From: Alisma plantago-aquatica
Taxonomy: Eukaryota; Streptophyta; Magnoliopsida; Alismatales; Alismataceae
Direction of reading: 5' to 3'
Assembly (NCBI GenBank): GCA_963693085.1
Contig: OY856411.1
Coordinates: 1,353,384,050 to 1,353,448,049, forward strand
Length of the DNA: 64,000 bases
Part shown: positions 41,844 through 54,397 of the stretch, in pieces
How the letters are laid out: each line of letters starts with the position of its first letter
Numbering within the stretch: position 1 is the stretch's first letter
The notes under the pieces: model-generated
Told to the model about the DNA's origin: nothing
Database searches by the model: none
The model's input: the letters and a program-made list of their open reading frames with translations, nothing else
Translations under genes and position numbers: made by a program

Positions 41844-44800
41844 TGTAATGACCTCACTATTCAGCAACCCCCAATTAAGGAAGGACAAAAAGATGAGAGA
41901 AATTACCTAAATTTTCTCAAGGATCCATATTTAACAAATTATACAATATAGCAAATAATAGGCGTTAGTTCAAATATAATGTTTACAAGATGTTCCTTTA
42001 GAACTTACATAATTTTTGTTCACCATGATTGTACATATGAGAACTATATGAGAAGATGTATCTAATCCTCCTTACAAGTTAACTTTAATGTCTTCAAATA
42101 ACTTGATCTATTAATCATATAGTGATATCTTTAGAGTTAAGCATGTACCTAAAATATCTTAAAACCAAAAGCACGGATCAACATACCAAAATATATTGTA
42201 TACATGGGTGCACACAAAATTTGTGCAAGTAAACTAACAACATATATTCTATCAAATACTTGCAAATAAGAGCTGGAATTTTCTTAACATAATCTTTATT
42301 TATTTGATACCCATAGTGACATTATAATTGAACAGATGTTAATAAACATTTGACATTTTAGTTGCTCAATCATCAAGAAATACATGAAAAACACCAGCAA
42401 AGTAATGTGAGTAGTCATAAGAGTAACAACATACCTCAAAGGTGAGCCATGTAGATCATACAATTATACTTCAAGTATATTCAATAAAGCCAATCAACAA
42501 ATCCAAGTAATTTAATAGTTAATCTACATGAATGTAACTCCTGAAGTGTCACTATCACATTAATAAGATTAAACCCTACTTGTGTCCTAATATAGGGTTT
42601 AGGTTTCCTTGGTATCAAGCTATAATTAAAGTTATGTTCGATACTCCATTTTCCATGTTCATTGATTTAATGACATAAGAATCATAATTCATTTTAAGTG
42701 TATCATGATTACCAAATCTATCGTGTTATAACATCATGCACTCTTTTATCAAGTTATGTGCATTAACAACATAGAAAATTATGAACTTTAATTCATGATT
42801 CTTTAGATGCATAACTATTCACATTAGAAACCCTAAGTACTAATCATTATTATCACAATCATCTTGATTTTTCATAGTGTCCAATACAACCTATTATTTT
42901 GGAAAAGAAATCATTTTTAACATATCCAAACATATTATTACATAAACTTAGGGTTTAAATACATTAATCACCATATAAACCCATCGTTTCACTGCATTTG
43001 GAATTAGAAGCATAATTAGACTCTAAAACTATTTTATTTGGAATCTTCTCATTTTACTGATCATGTTTCATATAATACTCGTCTCAATCCGAGTTATCTA
43101 TAATTAGCTACAATTTTTGCAAAATAAGGATAATGCCAATCAGATATTGACACCCAACAAAGGTCTAACATATAAAATCCCGACTCTATTTGGTATTTGG
43201 AGGGAATTACTTCTTTGCTATCCTACATCAAGCATGTGACTAGGGATGTTTAGGTCATTTGACCCCAAGTCATCCCCCTACCTTACGATTGCAGATGAAA
43301 CTGAATCCCGCTCGTGCGTTTGTATTGTCTTGAGGTCATGGTGCTTCCATCGAAGCCCCATTCTTCCCGTTCACATGTTTGTGCTACTACTGCCAGCCTC
43401 GAAGGCCTGACACCTCCACTCTATCTTTCTCCAGTGAGGTACCAATGGAGCCCCCTTTTTTCTATGTTGTCGATCTCTTGATTGTGCTACACATGTTGGC
43501 ATGACGGAGGTGAAAAGATGGGTAACCGATGTATCATGCAACACATATCAAGGACACTCTTCTTCTTCTATCCTTGGGTGGTAGTTCATTCTAGAATAGC
43601 TAGAGAAGAAGTTCTTCATCCAAGTCTTCCTGTGTTAAACAAATGCATAGTCTTCCATCAACTCTCAAGAAATTAAGAAGATTTCAGGTGGTAGCGATCC
43701 TAATTAGGGTTGTACCATGGTCTGCAGGGTCTCGACCCACTTCTCTTGGAGGTGATGGTTCCTTTTCTTTCTTATATAGCCACTAGATGGAGTTCTCTAT
43801 GGTTTTGAAAGGGATGGTGAGGAGAAGGAGAGACAGCGGAAGCTAGGGTTGCTTCTCCTTTGATCGTAGGGCAAGAAGGCAGTTTCCTAGAGAGGATGAA
43901 TTTTCCTTTCTCATATAGCCACTAGATGGAGTTCTCTAGGGGTTTGAAAGGGATGGAGAAGAGGAGGAGAGATAGTGGAAGCCAAGGTTGCTTCTCCTTT
44001 GATCGTAGGGCAAGAAGGTGGTTTCCTGGAGAGGACGAGTTTTCCTTTCTCATATAGCCACGAGTGAGATGAGTTGTAGTTTTGAGTTATTGATATGGAA
44101 AGGTGTTTTCATATATAAATATATATAATACTACCAATATAACCTATTCTATTTTATTTTCATAACTCACGATCCTTTTCTTACTACAAGTAATAAAAGG
44201 ACTTATCCACTTCTTTCCATTATTATCTCTTGCATTTTGCAAACCCATAGGCCATAAAGGAAGACATATCAATATATGTCACTTTTTTAGATTATTCATC
44301 TATTTCCCTCTTAGATATATTCTTCAAATTTACTATCTTCTTTCCATGGAAACTCACTTATATCCTTTCCAATGTATATTTCATATTTTGGATAAACAAA
44401 CTTGTTCTTTTTAAACATCTCTTTACAACAATCATGGAATATCCTTTATCTCCGAATGTCTAGAACTCTCTTTCTTTCCATTATTATTTTCAAGTATATC
44501 AAACATTAGATAAAATAATCCTTATTTATGCCTCAAAACATGTGTTGCCAAACTAGCTAGATAATTACTCTTTTAATTTTTTGAAATACCAAATATCCTA
44601 TTTTCCTTTGGAACTTGACAATTATTTCATATTTTTGTTTTTCACAATTCATAAAGCCATTATTATTTAGTCAAGTATGAATCCCTTCTATTTATTTAAC
44701 TTGTGACAATTCCATCCATAATAACATTGGAGAAAAATGACTTACAAATTCATGCTTCAAATCTATACAATTCAATTTTATCAAAATTGAGGCTATTACA
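41844..44800 (-). repeat. LTR of an older Tekay-like element
   Basis: TGTAATGACCTCAC to GAGGCTATTACA, 2957 bp. It is followed by TTCACCCCTCCTTAAAAGGAA, which parallels the sequence after the left LTR of the neighbouring Tekay element (TCCACCCCTTACAAGGATTT), the minus-strand polypurine region. There is no direct repeat at both edges, so it is not a solo LTR. Its internal region seems to start at 44801 and is broken by the insertion at 44900. The second LTR was not found. Confidence 0.5.
43765..44066. repeat. 139-bp tandem repeat, about 2.2 copies
   Basis: ATATAGCCAC recurs at 43774, 43913 and 44052, exactly 139 apart, with the surrounding GGAGTTCTCTA, GGTTTGAAAGGGATGG and TTTGATCGTAGGGCAAGAAGG blocks conserved. 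It lies inside the older LTR. Confidence 0.85.
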
Positions 44801-44899
44801 TTCACCCCTCCTTAAAAGGAATTATTCACCAAAGTTAAAACTTAATATTATCAAGATAAATTATAACTCATCTGAACTCCAAAAATTAGGGTTAGCAAC
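44801..44899 (-). other. Internal remnant of the older Tekay-like element and target site
   Basis: Contains the C-rich polypurine complement (44801-44821). It ends with GCAAC at 44895-44899, the left target duplication of the inserted Tekay element. Confidence 0.5.
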
Positions 44900-45589
44900 T
44901 GTGGGCTCTGATCTCCAAAACCCGAGATAAACACGATTAAACTCAGCAGAAGCGATTCGATTAACAATGGAATACGAAAATCACCGGAAATTTAAAACTT
45001 TTTGAGACAAGATCTTGAAATCATGAAACTCCTTTTATAAGAAACAAGGTAAACAGATTACATCTCTGTTAGATCACTTCATGAGTGATTATATACAGCC
45101 AGATACAAAATCTCAAGATTTAAAACCCAAAATCTCAGACCAATAGACTCCAAGGACCTGCGAGTACAGAGACGACATAAGACCATCTAACTACATGACT
45201 CAGCAGTCAGTATCTCCACCTGAGATTCACTGCTGCTCCTGGTGCTGCTGCTGCTGATGGTGCTACTGCTGATATTGGTCACCTGAAGATTGATTCCTTC
45301 GTCCTCGACGACCACCTAAAAAGTTGAAATCTACGGGGTGAGACAATTTTAAATAATTGTCCCAGCAAGAGTTATAACTCTCCGCCAGTAGCTTTATTAT
45401 AGCAACCAAGAATAACATAGGCAATAAAAGTTCTAAGGTTATCAGCAGCAGATTGTTATCAATTAGAACAACAACATTTAAGGAATATGAAAAACATGTA
45501 TACTAAGTAATGTATCATCAACCAATGTATTTCGTGGTTCAACCTAAGCAGATATGCTACGCGGTTGATTATGTTTTACAAACATCATT

Positions 45590-45830
45590 ATGCCCTGCGG
45601 AGATGAGGTATACCGCTCATACTCTAACCGATCACTATTAAGTCGCACCGGTATCATACATAGGTCATCAAAAGAGCCGGATTCTTATGACCTCATCTTC
45701 CTCAGTCAGTATGAGGATCAACATGCAGGACATCTAATGTCTCTGCTACTATAGCTTACCAGGGTATTCTGGTACTTCGCTATTAGAGTCACAGTGGCAT
45801 TCTATACTCTCTTCGCCATCAAAAGATTTC
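45590..45830. repeat. Irregular hairpin array in the Tekay LTR
   Basis: Short palindromes ACATctaATGT, TACCagggtattctGGTA and GAGTcacagtggcattctatACTC are separated by related spacers (CTCTGCTACTA, CTTCGCTATTA, CTTCGCCATCA) about 31-35 bases apart. The array begins about 690 bp from the LTR edge, matching the 695 bp of the array in the solo LTR. The second LTR copy has it at about 55106-55346. Confidence 0.5.
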
Positions 45831-47118
45831 TTGTTTATCTCTCATCGATGCGGTATAAAAGAGTTCCTCGGGAGATTAGTATTACATCACCCCGGCATAA
45901 ACACATAGTGAAAGGGTTGATGGATTTAAGATACATCTACATCAATTCATTCACTAGGATGTAAGGTTTTATACATCCATATACCCCACATACTCAAAAG
46001 TATGTGCTCCAGGAGTTCCCTTAGGAAAACCTGTTTCACCATCATTTGGTCTCTGATAATGATGGATCTATGATCAGGGCTCTACATGGAATAATTATAC
46101 TTGATTAGTTAGGTGCATTTCAGTATTCTTTTAATATCATACAGGTTCTCAAACATTAATCATTAGAACAGCAGCTATGAAAGTAGAATACTAAATGTAA
46201 CAAGCCTAACTCTCTTCAATTATCATTTCTCAATACTCTCATCACAAGTCATCTCTTAAAGCATGACCTTGATGGTATTCATGGCTCTCACGGCCTATCA
46301 ATCTCATAAGATGTTATTAACCTGGTATTAGGATAAATCACTATTCATAAAGCTAACAACATGCTTTCAATGAATATAGTATCATCATCCATACCTGGAT
46401 ATGATCATCCTCATATAGGAACCTGCATGATTAAATCAACTGATAACAATAAATAACTCATTTAAAGAAGTTGTATCTCCCTACTCATACAAGAGCTAGG
46501 TTTCCCTGATTTTCATCAATTAGGGTTTACTATTCATAATACATGTCATCACCCTAGAATTAGGGTTTACTATTCACCTATTGGTGAATTGATCTCATAA
46601 CATCACCATGTATGAGAAACATCATCATTAAAGTCCTCAGATAAGATTAAGATTCATCAATTATCATATTTAGGGTTTCCATGATCTCATCTGGTGGATC
46701 ATACCCTAATCATGCACATTCATGTATATTGAAGGTATTTTACTTGAGTTTCCATCATAATTGGTACTTTCTCTCTCCTCTTACTAGTAGATGGTGATTA
46801 CACCACTCTAGATTTGGTTAGATTAAGTCCTCTTTGATTAACATAGACCAAATCACCACTATTGAGTGATTAGGGTTTGGTTAGGACAAAGTATCACTCA
46901 ATTGAACCTTTCAAGGGAATTTTGGTAAATTACCCTTTGATCATCATCATGGGTCACTTCATTAGTCACTTAGTTCCTTAATGTCTTAAGTTACCATTAT
47001 GGTTTAGATTGGATCATTATTGAACCATTTATACCTTCAAGTGGTTAAGTATAAACATCCTTGAAAGTCTTCAATTAGGTTAGGGTTTAACCTTCAACCT
47101 TCAACCCATTTGAACCTT

Positions 47119-47352
47119 AAACGGGTGTGGACCCACTTGACCTTAAACGGTTGTGGACCCATTTGAGTCCAAACGGGTGTGGACCCATTTGAGTCCAAAC
47201 GAGTGTGGACTCGTTTGGACCTAAACGAGTGTGAACCCGTTTGGGCTTAAACGAGTGTGAACCCGTTTGGGTCTAAACGAGTGTGGACTCGTTTGGGTGT
47301 AAATGAGTGTGGACTCATTTGGGTCTAAACGAGTGTGGACTCGTTTGGGTCT
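47119..47352. repeat. 26-bp hairpin repeat, nine copies (3' LTR)
   Basis: Nine head-to-tail 26-bp units, each with a palindrome such as AAACGAG-TGTGGA-CTCGTTT. Copies 1 and 3 use GGG with CCC and copies 4, 7 and 9 use GAG with CTC. Copy 8 has AAATGAG with CTCATTT. More scattered copies (AAACGGTCTTGAGACC types) extend to about 48380. Confidence 0.92.
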
Positions 47353-49581
47353 AAACTGCATGGACATGAAAGGTTATACAAATGTCATGATTGAAAAGGA
47401 TTTCTTAAGTTGAAGCCTTCAATTGGCCCAAGCCATGTTAACCACTTACAAATTGAGTCAATTAGGATGAGCCTCAATCAATTGGACACCAATTTGACCT
47501 TCAATTGAAAGCCAATTATGGTTAAGTCTAACTCAATTAAGGTTTCCAATCGGCTACTCATCAATTTTCAACAATGTGAATCAAAACAAGGTTGAACCTA
47601 TCAATTGAACTCCAATTGGGCCCAAACTTGGCCCAAACGGTCTTGGGATCGTTTGGATGATCTCCAAACGGTCTTGAGACCTTTTGCCCAAAGTTTGATC
47701 AAAAGTAAGTTGATTTGATAAGGGTTGAGTCCTAATTAAATTACAATTCAGCATTTTTCATCAATTTATCAATATCTTGTGATTGGACCCTCAAACCATC
47801 ACATTTCTTTAACCCTAGACCTTCAAATGGTCTTGGAGTGTCACTAAACGAGTGTGAGATCGTTTGGATGAACCCCCAAATGGGTTTGAACTCGTTTGGG
47901 TCCTTCAACCCAACACTCATCAAAATCTATATGAAAATCAGCAAATTTAACCCGATTAGGATTAGGGTGTTGAAATGCCTTCAACTCTTAATTGGTTAGG
48001 AATTAGATAATTATTCTTGGTAGAAATGAAATTAAATATATTATGAACAGGAATCCCAAACGGTCAATGCTTGGTCAACTCCTTCAAATGGGTTGGAACC
48101 CGTTTGCCCAAAGGTTCAAGTTAATCAGTTTAGAAAACAGCACTTAATTCAATTCGATTGCCTAATTGATTGGCCTTCAACCTACGATTCCTTTGGAGTT
48201 AACCCCTAAAATTTGGTGGGTCATTAGCCTACATAATGTTGAACATAAATCCCAAACGGTCAATGCTTGGTCAATGCCTTCAAATGGGTTGGAACTCGTT
48301 TGGCCAAACCGACCTATTGAACCCGTTTGGATTGAAACGAGTGTGAGATCGTTTGACCTATTGGTCCAAGATCGTTTAGTAAAGTTGGATAAGGACCAAC
48401 ATAGGTATTAAATCCCCTTGTCTTCAACCTTGAAACCAAGGTCTGTTCTTCACGAAAAATCTTGCAAGGGTGCAAAGAAGGATGGGGAAGAAGAAGAACT
48501 AACTATTATTTGCACAAATAAAAGTATGCATAACAAAGCAAAATGTTTAGAATTATAAAACCCGCCTTAAGGTCGTTCCTTGAGCTCCAAGCTTCCAAGC
48601 TTCAAGTATTTAATGGTGTCTTGAGATCCACAGGTCGGCCAAGGGTTTTTCTCCAAGGAAAGGTTGGGAAAAGATGGCTAGAACAAGAAAGCTAAGTGAA
48701 TTATCCACAAAACCAACCTTAAAAGATGAATTCATGCAAGAATCCGAGCTTGAGGATGGTTCTTCTCACCTTAGCTCCTAGTTGATCGTCTCCTAAGCTC
48801 CAGAGCTCAGCCTTGGTCATTTTGAGAATGAAGAGAAGTGAAGAGAATGAGGAATCGTTTACTTGGTTTACTAGGAAAAAGATTTATATACCTTAAGGGC
48901 ATTTTGCACCATAAGGGCCTCTAAAACATGGGATTCTCATCTAAGTCCCTCCTTATTTCTAAGGCACGTCCAAGCCATCTAAACTTAAGCAAATTTCATC
49001 AATATTCAAGATCTAAAGGTAGAAAAAAAATCAACCTTCAACTAGGGTATACACATGAAGGTCCTCTTACACATTCATGGTGAATTTTATGCACAAGATA
49101 ATTTTTCTTATCTGTTTATTCATTGATGTGTCCCTTTCATCATTTCTACTCTAAATGATGACAAGAGTCATAAGAGATGTTCTAGATGATGTATTTTACA
49201 AGTTGCACCCCTTAAATTGGGTAAATTGCACTTTACTCCAATTTAGGGTTTTTAAGCACAAGGATCATTCCACAAGCTGCATCTTGATGCTCAAGCTTGG
49301 GGAAAATTCATCATTCCTCATCATATTCACTCATATGATGTCTCATCATCAAAGGAACATCTTAACATGTGAAATTTTGCAAGTTAACCCCTTAACTGGG
49401 TAATTTGCACAAGGTCCCTGTATTACAAAACAATATTACAACATTATTCAAAAGGGACAAAAAAAGGAATATATGTTCCTTAGGAACTTAATTACATTCC
49501 AAAAGATAATCACAAGGATTTTATTACACATTTAGGCAAAACACCTAGGGTTAGTTCATAACCCAGGTCAGGGATGTTACA

Positions 49582-49610
49582 AATTATCCACCCCTTACAA
49601 GGATTTCGTC
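49582..49610 (-). other. Polypurine tract region of the Tekay element
   Basis: On the minus strand CCTTGTAAGGGGTGGATAATT (given as 49582-49602) abuts the LTR start TGTAACATCCC. The purine core is AAGGGGTGGA. Confidence 0.7.
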
Positions 49611-49630
49611 CCCGAAATCGATAAAACGTA

Positions 49631-50149
49631 TTAAGAGAAAAGAGCAGGGTATTTCCTTCTCATCTCATCCTCTAGTTCCCAAGTGGCTTCTTCAACACCA
49701 CGGTGGTTCCAGAGGACTTTCACAAGGCTTATATCTTTCTTCTTTAGCTTTTTAATTCTGTTATCAAGGATTGACACTGGTCCTTCCTCATAAGATATAT
49801 CATCATTCAATTCTACCTCCATAGGTTGTAAAACTGACTCAGTATCAGGGTGACATTTCCTTAGTATAGAAATGTGAAACACAGGGTGTAACCTTTGTAA
49901 CTCTGGTGGCAACTCTGGTTTATAGGCTACTTTTCCAATTCGTTCAATGATTGGATAAGGCCCCATAAATCTAGGATCTAACTTCCCTTTCCTTCCAAAA
50001 TGAAGGACTCCTTTCCAAGGTGAGACCTTGAGATACACTCTGTCTCCAACCTGGAACTCTAAAGGTCTACGACGCTTGTCAGCATAAGATTTCTGCCTAT
50101 CCTGTGCAGTCTTAATCTGTTGTTGTATTACCTTAATATTTTCTGTAGT
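49631..50149 (-). pseudogene. pol: Tekay integrase C-terminus and chromodomain
   Basis: The gag-pol frame resumes after TAA 50150-50152. RRRPLEFQVGDRVYLKVSPW is the integrase GPY-type region (then FMGPYPI). The end, from about 49780 down, is a chromodomain: PVSILDNRIKKLKKK, VKVLWNHRGVEEATWELEDEM. Such domains steer chromovirus integration to heterochromatin. Aromatic cage positions look degenerate, as is common in plant chromoviruses. The natural stop is at 49631. Confidence 0.88.
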
Positions 50150-52348
50150 TTACTGCACAAGATCAGGTCCTAACAACTGATGCTCACCAGTCTCATACCA
50201 ACACAAGGGTGATCTACAACGTCTGCCATACAAGGCTTCATAAGGTGCCATATCAATACTATGCTGATAGCTATTGTTATAGGCAAACTCTATCAAGCTT
50301 AGGTGTAGATCCCAACTTCCGGTAAACTGGAGAACACATGCTCTCAACAGGTCTTCCAAGGTCTGTATGGTTCTTTCTGACTGTCCATCAGTCTGTGGAT
50401 GAAAGGTCGTACTAAACCTTAGCTTGGTGCCTAAGGCTCTGTGTAACTGCTCCCAAAAATGACTTGTAAACTGGGGACCTCTGTCAGAAACTATAGTGAC
50501 AGGAACTCCGTGCAAATGCACTATCTCTTGAACATACAATTGTGATAACCTCTCCGCAGAATAGGTTGTTTTGACAGGTAAGAAATGCGCTGCCTTAGTC
50601 AACCTATCAACAACTACCCAAATGGAATCATCTCCTTTGTTTGTCCTAGGTAGGCCAACAACAAAGTCCATGGTTACATGGTCCCACTTCCACTGTGGTA
50701 TGGGTAAAGGTTGCATTGTTCCTGCAGGCTTCTGGTGTTCAGCTTTAACTTGCTGACACACTGGACACCTCAGAACATACTCAGCTACATCCTTCTTCAT
50801 CCCAGGCCACCAATACATATTTTTCAAGTTTCGATACATCTTGGTGCTTCCTGGATGCATAGCATACATTGAAGAATGAGCTTCTTCCAGGACTAACTTC
50901 CTCAGGTTATCTACATCTGGTACTATCATCCTCCCATGATAGCATGCCACTTGATCATCTGATTCATGAAAACCTTCTCGCTTCTCATCACCAGACTCAG
51001 ATCTGATCTGTTGAACTGCAACATCAACTTGTTGTGCCTCCTTAATCTGCTCTCTTAGGGTGGGTTTGATATGCATCTCAGCCAACAACCCGGAAATCCA
51101 TGACACCTTCATTTGTACATTGTCTTGCCTTAAGGAGATAAGCATATCTCTCCTAGGGCATACTAAAGAGTTTAATTGTGACCTATCAGAGGATGATGTT
51201 GTTGATTTCCTACTCAAGGCATCTGCAACTACATTGGCCTTTCCTGGATGGTAATCTATTGTACAATCATAATCCTTGATTAACTCCATCCAGCGATGTT
51301 GCCTCATGTTAAGCTCATGCTGAGAGAAGATATAGTTATGATTTTTGTGATCTGTGAAAATTTGGAATGTCTCTCCGTAGAGATAATGTCTCCAGATTTT
51401 CAGGGCATGAACCACAACAGCTAACTCCAGATCGTGTGTCGGATAATTCTCTTCATGTTTCTTAAGCTGTCGTGAAGCAAAAGAAATCACTTGCTTATCC
51501 TGCATCAACACGCATCCGAGTCCATTCTTGGAGGCATCACAGAAAATTATGTATCCTTTTCCTTGCTCAGGTAACACAAGCACAAGTGCACTTGTCAACC
51601 TCTCCTTTAACAGCTGAAACGATTGTTGACACTTATCACTCCAGGTAAAAGGAACATCTTTCCGGGTTAACTTGGTTAAGGGTAAGGCTATAGAGCTGAA
51701 ATTCTTAATAAACCTTCGATAATAACCAGCTAATCCCAAGAAACTTCGAATCTCCGTTGGTGTCTTCGGTTGTTCCCATTGTAGAACAGATTCTACCGTT
51801 GTAGGGTCAACACGAATACCCGTGGCAGATATCACATGTCCAAGAAAAGATACTTCCGGCAACCAGAACTCACACTTGCTAAACTTAGCATATAGCTTAT
51901 GTTTTCTTAGCAAAGTTAGAGCCTGTCGGAGATGTTGTTCATGTTTCTGAGCATCCTTACTATAAATCAGAATGTCATCTATGAAGACGACAACACACTG
52001 ATCAAGGAAAGGTCGAAAAACTCTATTCATGAGTTCCATGAATGCAGCCGGTGCATTGGTTAGTCCAAACGACATAACCGTGAACTCATAGTGACCATAT
52101 CGTGTCCTAAAGGCAGACTTGGATATGTCACTATCCTTAATACAGAGTTGATGATATCCAGACCTCAAGTCTATCTTTGAGAAGACTGTTGCACCATGCA
52201 ACTGGTCAAAAAGATCATCAATCCTCGGCAACGGGTACTTATTCTTTATTGTTACTTTATTTAGTTGTCTGTAATCAATGCACAACCGCATTGACCCGTC
52301 TTTCTTTTTAACAAACAAAACTGGAGCACCCCAGGGTGAAGTGCTCAG
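50150..52348 (-). pseudogene. pol: Tekay reverse transcriptase, RNase H and integrase core
   Basis: More than 720 codons open between two stops. RT has [28 protein letters not shown] and the catalytic FIDDILIYS. RNase H has [13 protein letters not shown] and [18 protein letters not shown]. Integrase has the HHCC site (H in MHPG, C in CPVCQQ). It also has the D,D,E core: [21 protein letters not shown], and [14 protein letters not shown]. The frame enters through TGA 52349-52351, where the family normally has Arg ([15 protein letters not shown] follows). It ends at TAA 50150-50152, where Gln is usual. Confidence 0.93.
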
Positions 52349-52861
52349 TCAGATGTAACCCTTCTCAAGCAACTCTTGAAGCTGCTTCTTGAGTTCTGCC
52401 ATCTCAGCAGGCGCCATCCTATACGGTGTCTGGGCTATAGGTTGTGTATCTGGGATCAAATTGATTTCAAAATCAATTTCCCGAGGCGGTGGCACACCTG
52501 GAAGTTTTTCAGGAAATACATCTTCAAATTCCCTGACTACAGGAACTTCAGCAGGGTTAGGACTCCCCATGGTAGTATCTACTACATGGGCCAAGAATGC
52601 ATAACATCCTTGTCTCATCAACTTATCAACAACCATCGTTGACACAAGACAGGTGGGTAGAATCTTTCTCTCTCCTTGAAAGATCCATGTGTTGCTTTCA
52701 TCCGCAAACACAACCTTCTTGGATTCACAATCCAAGACAACCCTATACTTTTCCAAGGTATCCATCCCAAGAATTATATCGAATCCTTGCATCTCAAGTG
52801 GTATAAGATCCACTTGAATGCGATGGTTAGAAAAGAAGAGGTCACAAGGAGAGCATACCTC
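52349..52861 (-). pseudogene. pol: Tekay protease C-terminus and start of RT
   Basis: MDLIPLEMQGFDIILGMDTL is the C-terminal part of the Ty3-type aspartic protease. Downstream FEDVFPEKLPGVPPPREIDF and PYRMAPAEMAELKKQL lead into the reverse transcriptase. It is bounded by TAG 52862-52864 and TGA 52349-52351, and is in the same frame as the neighbouring parts. Confidence 0.88.
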
Positions 52862-53533
52862 CTACAACACAGCAGACCCTCTCAACGGAGTCTTAAGCAA
52901 CAAACTATCTGCCCTATGACTGACTGTAATATTGCAGTTATGAATCACCCTTCGAGTGATAAAGGAGTGTGTAGCACCCGGGTCAATCAAAACAGATACA
53001 ATGCAGGATTTAGACATATCAAAATATAAAAGTTCCATCTGACCTGCCACTACCCGTGGATTGACCACTGCATCTGGTGGGTTCATAGCATAGAACCTCG
53101 CTGCCGCCTGGTGTTGAGGTGGTGCTGATGATCCAGCTTGGGACGCTTGTCCACGTCCTCGAGCTGCTCCTTGAGATTGCCTTCTCTGTGATCCATGTTG
53201 ACTCTGTCTCGGAGGTTGTGTCACACTGACAGGCCTAGATCGGCAGTCCTTCATCAAATGTCCCACCTTCCCACAGTTGTAACAGCTCTTCTCCAGTTGT
53301 TGTGGTCTGGGTGGTCCTATAACTGACATTGATGTTGAACTGTGAGTCTCTTGTAGTGGTAGGCTTTGTCCCCTGCCTCTACTCGGTGTCCACTGTGTCT
53401 GAGCACTAGTTCTGGGTGGTAGAGGTGTAGGTGCAGAGAATCTAGGCTTCTTAAAGTCTCTAGATGAAGAACCCTGGAACTGCGGATATCTTTTATGGGT
53501 TTGTCTCTTCTCGACTACGGATTTCTCTATCCT
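52862..53533 (-). pseudogene. gag-pol: Tekay gag zinc knuckle and protease N-terminus
   Basis: After TGA 53534-53536 the frame continues through a basic Pro/Arg/Ser-rich region to the knuckle CYNCGKVGHLMKDC, then a Gln/Gly-rich linker. The protease N-terminus follows: VLIDPGATHSFITRRV. The usual active-site triplet there is Asp-Ser/Thr-Gly; here it reads Asp-Pro-Gly, as in other plant chromoviruses of this type. It ends at TAG 52862-52864. Confidence 0.88.
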
Positions 53534-54283
53534 TCAGACTGACTCTACGAAAGTAGCAAACCTCTCCCGATTCTCTAGGGCAGACACGAGAGTAGTCAAG
53601 TCGGCGTTTAAACCCTTCTCGAACCTTCTGATTCTTTCTTCTTCTGTGGCAGCCATGTGCAGACAAAATATCAATAACTCCATAAACTTAGCTTCATACT
53701 CGCTAATGTTCATCATGCCTTGCCTCAATCTCTCAAACTGAGAGATCTTCTCGTCTAGGAAGGTCTTTGGAAAATATCTATTGATAAATTCCCGATGAAA
53801 ATCTTCCCACGAGATCTCCACTCCAGGCCTCTTCTGCTCTTCCATGGTCCACCAGTGACCAACACTTCCTTTGAGAAGATAGACAGCATGTCTAACCTTC
53901 TGAGCTTCTGGGATGCTGAGGATTCTAAAAGCTTTCTCCAACTCTGTTAACCACAGATCGACATCTGGAGGATCAGCTGTTCCAAAGTATTTGGTTGCTC
54001 CGACATGACGAAGTCGCTCGAACATCTTACCGATACCTTGTCCTTCAGGCTGGGCAGGTGCCCTAGGTGCAGGCATGGGCATCCTGTCAGTGATGTGTGT
54101 CATAGCAGTCATAAACTGCCCGAACATAGTTTGAACAGCTGGGTTTCCCATGTCAGCTGGGTCAAACTGAGGTGGTTCTCTAGGTGGCTCAGGTACAGGT
54201 TGTTCTATTTCTAGGTTCCTTGCACCTTCTTGAGGCGCAACAACACTACTTTCAGCCTCGTACTCCTCCTGTGGTCCAGACAT
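53534..54283 (-). CDS. gag: Tekay Gag capsid part
   Basis: ATG at 54283 starts MSGPQEEYEAE, about 115 bases after the primer site. The retrotransposon gag domain is clear: TKYFGTADPPDVDLWLTELE, VYLLKGSVGHWW, WEDFHREFINRYFPKTF, FERLRQGMMNISEYEAKF. The TGA at 53534 is internal to the family protein; the same frame leads on to the knuckle and protease. Confidence 0.9.
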   Translation of the reverse strand: MSGPQEEYEAESSVVAPQEGARNLEIEQPVPEPPREPPQFDPADMGNPAVQTMFGQFMTAMTHITDRMPMPAPRAPAQPEGQGIGKMFERLRHVGATKYFGTADPPDVDLWLTELEKAFRILSIPEAQKVRHAVYLLKGSVGHWWTMEEQKRPGVEISWEDFHREFINRYFPKTFLDEKISQFERLRQGMMNISEYEAKFMELLIFCLHMAATEEERIRRFEKGLNADLTTLVSALENRERFATFVESV

Positions 54284-54397
54284 CCTTAATTATCTTCTTC
54301 TCCTGAGGAGCATAAGACTCTATTAGATAAGAAAGAAGTACTAAGGATAGACTTGACACTCTAAGTCCTATGTCTCTGTAGACTCAGCGAACCTAGA

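Larger units (their letters stand above)
44900..49581 (-). repeat. Tekay 3' LTR
   Basis: Left LTR on the map. TATATAAA on the minus strand lies at 48883-48890. Between the TATA box and the inner end, about 4 kb is transcribed leader sequence. It contains a CTG-rich stretch (45230-45275), a loose hairpin array (45590-45830) and the 26-bp hairpin repeats. Confidence 0.93.

Noticed and set aside
47119..48380. CRISPR-like array in the Tekay LTR
   Set aside because: Contiguous 26-bp units without unique spacers, in a plant LTR and duplicated in both LTRs; an ordinary tandem hairpin repeat.
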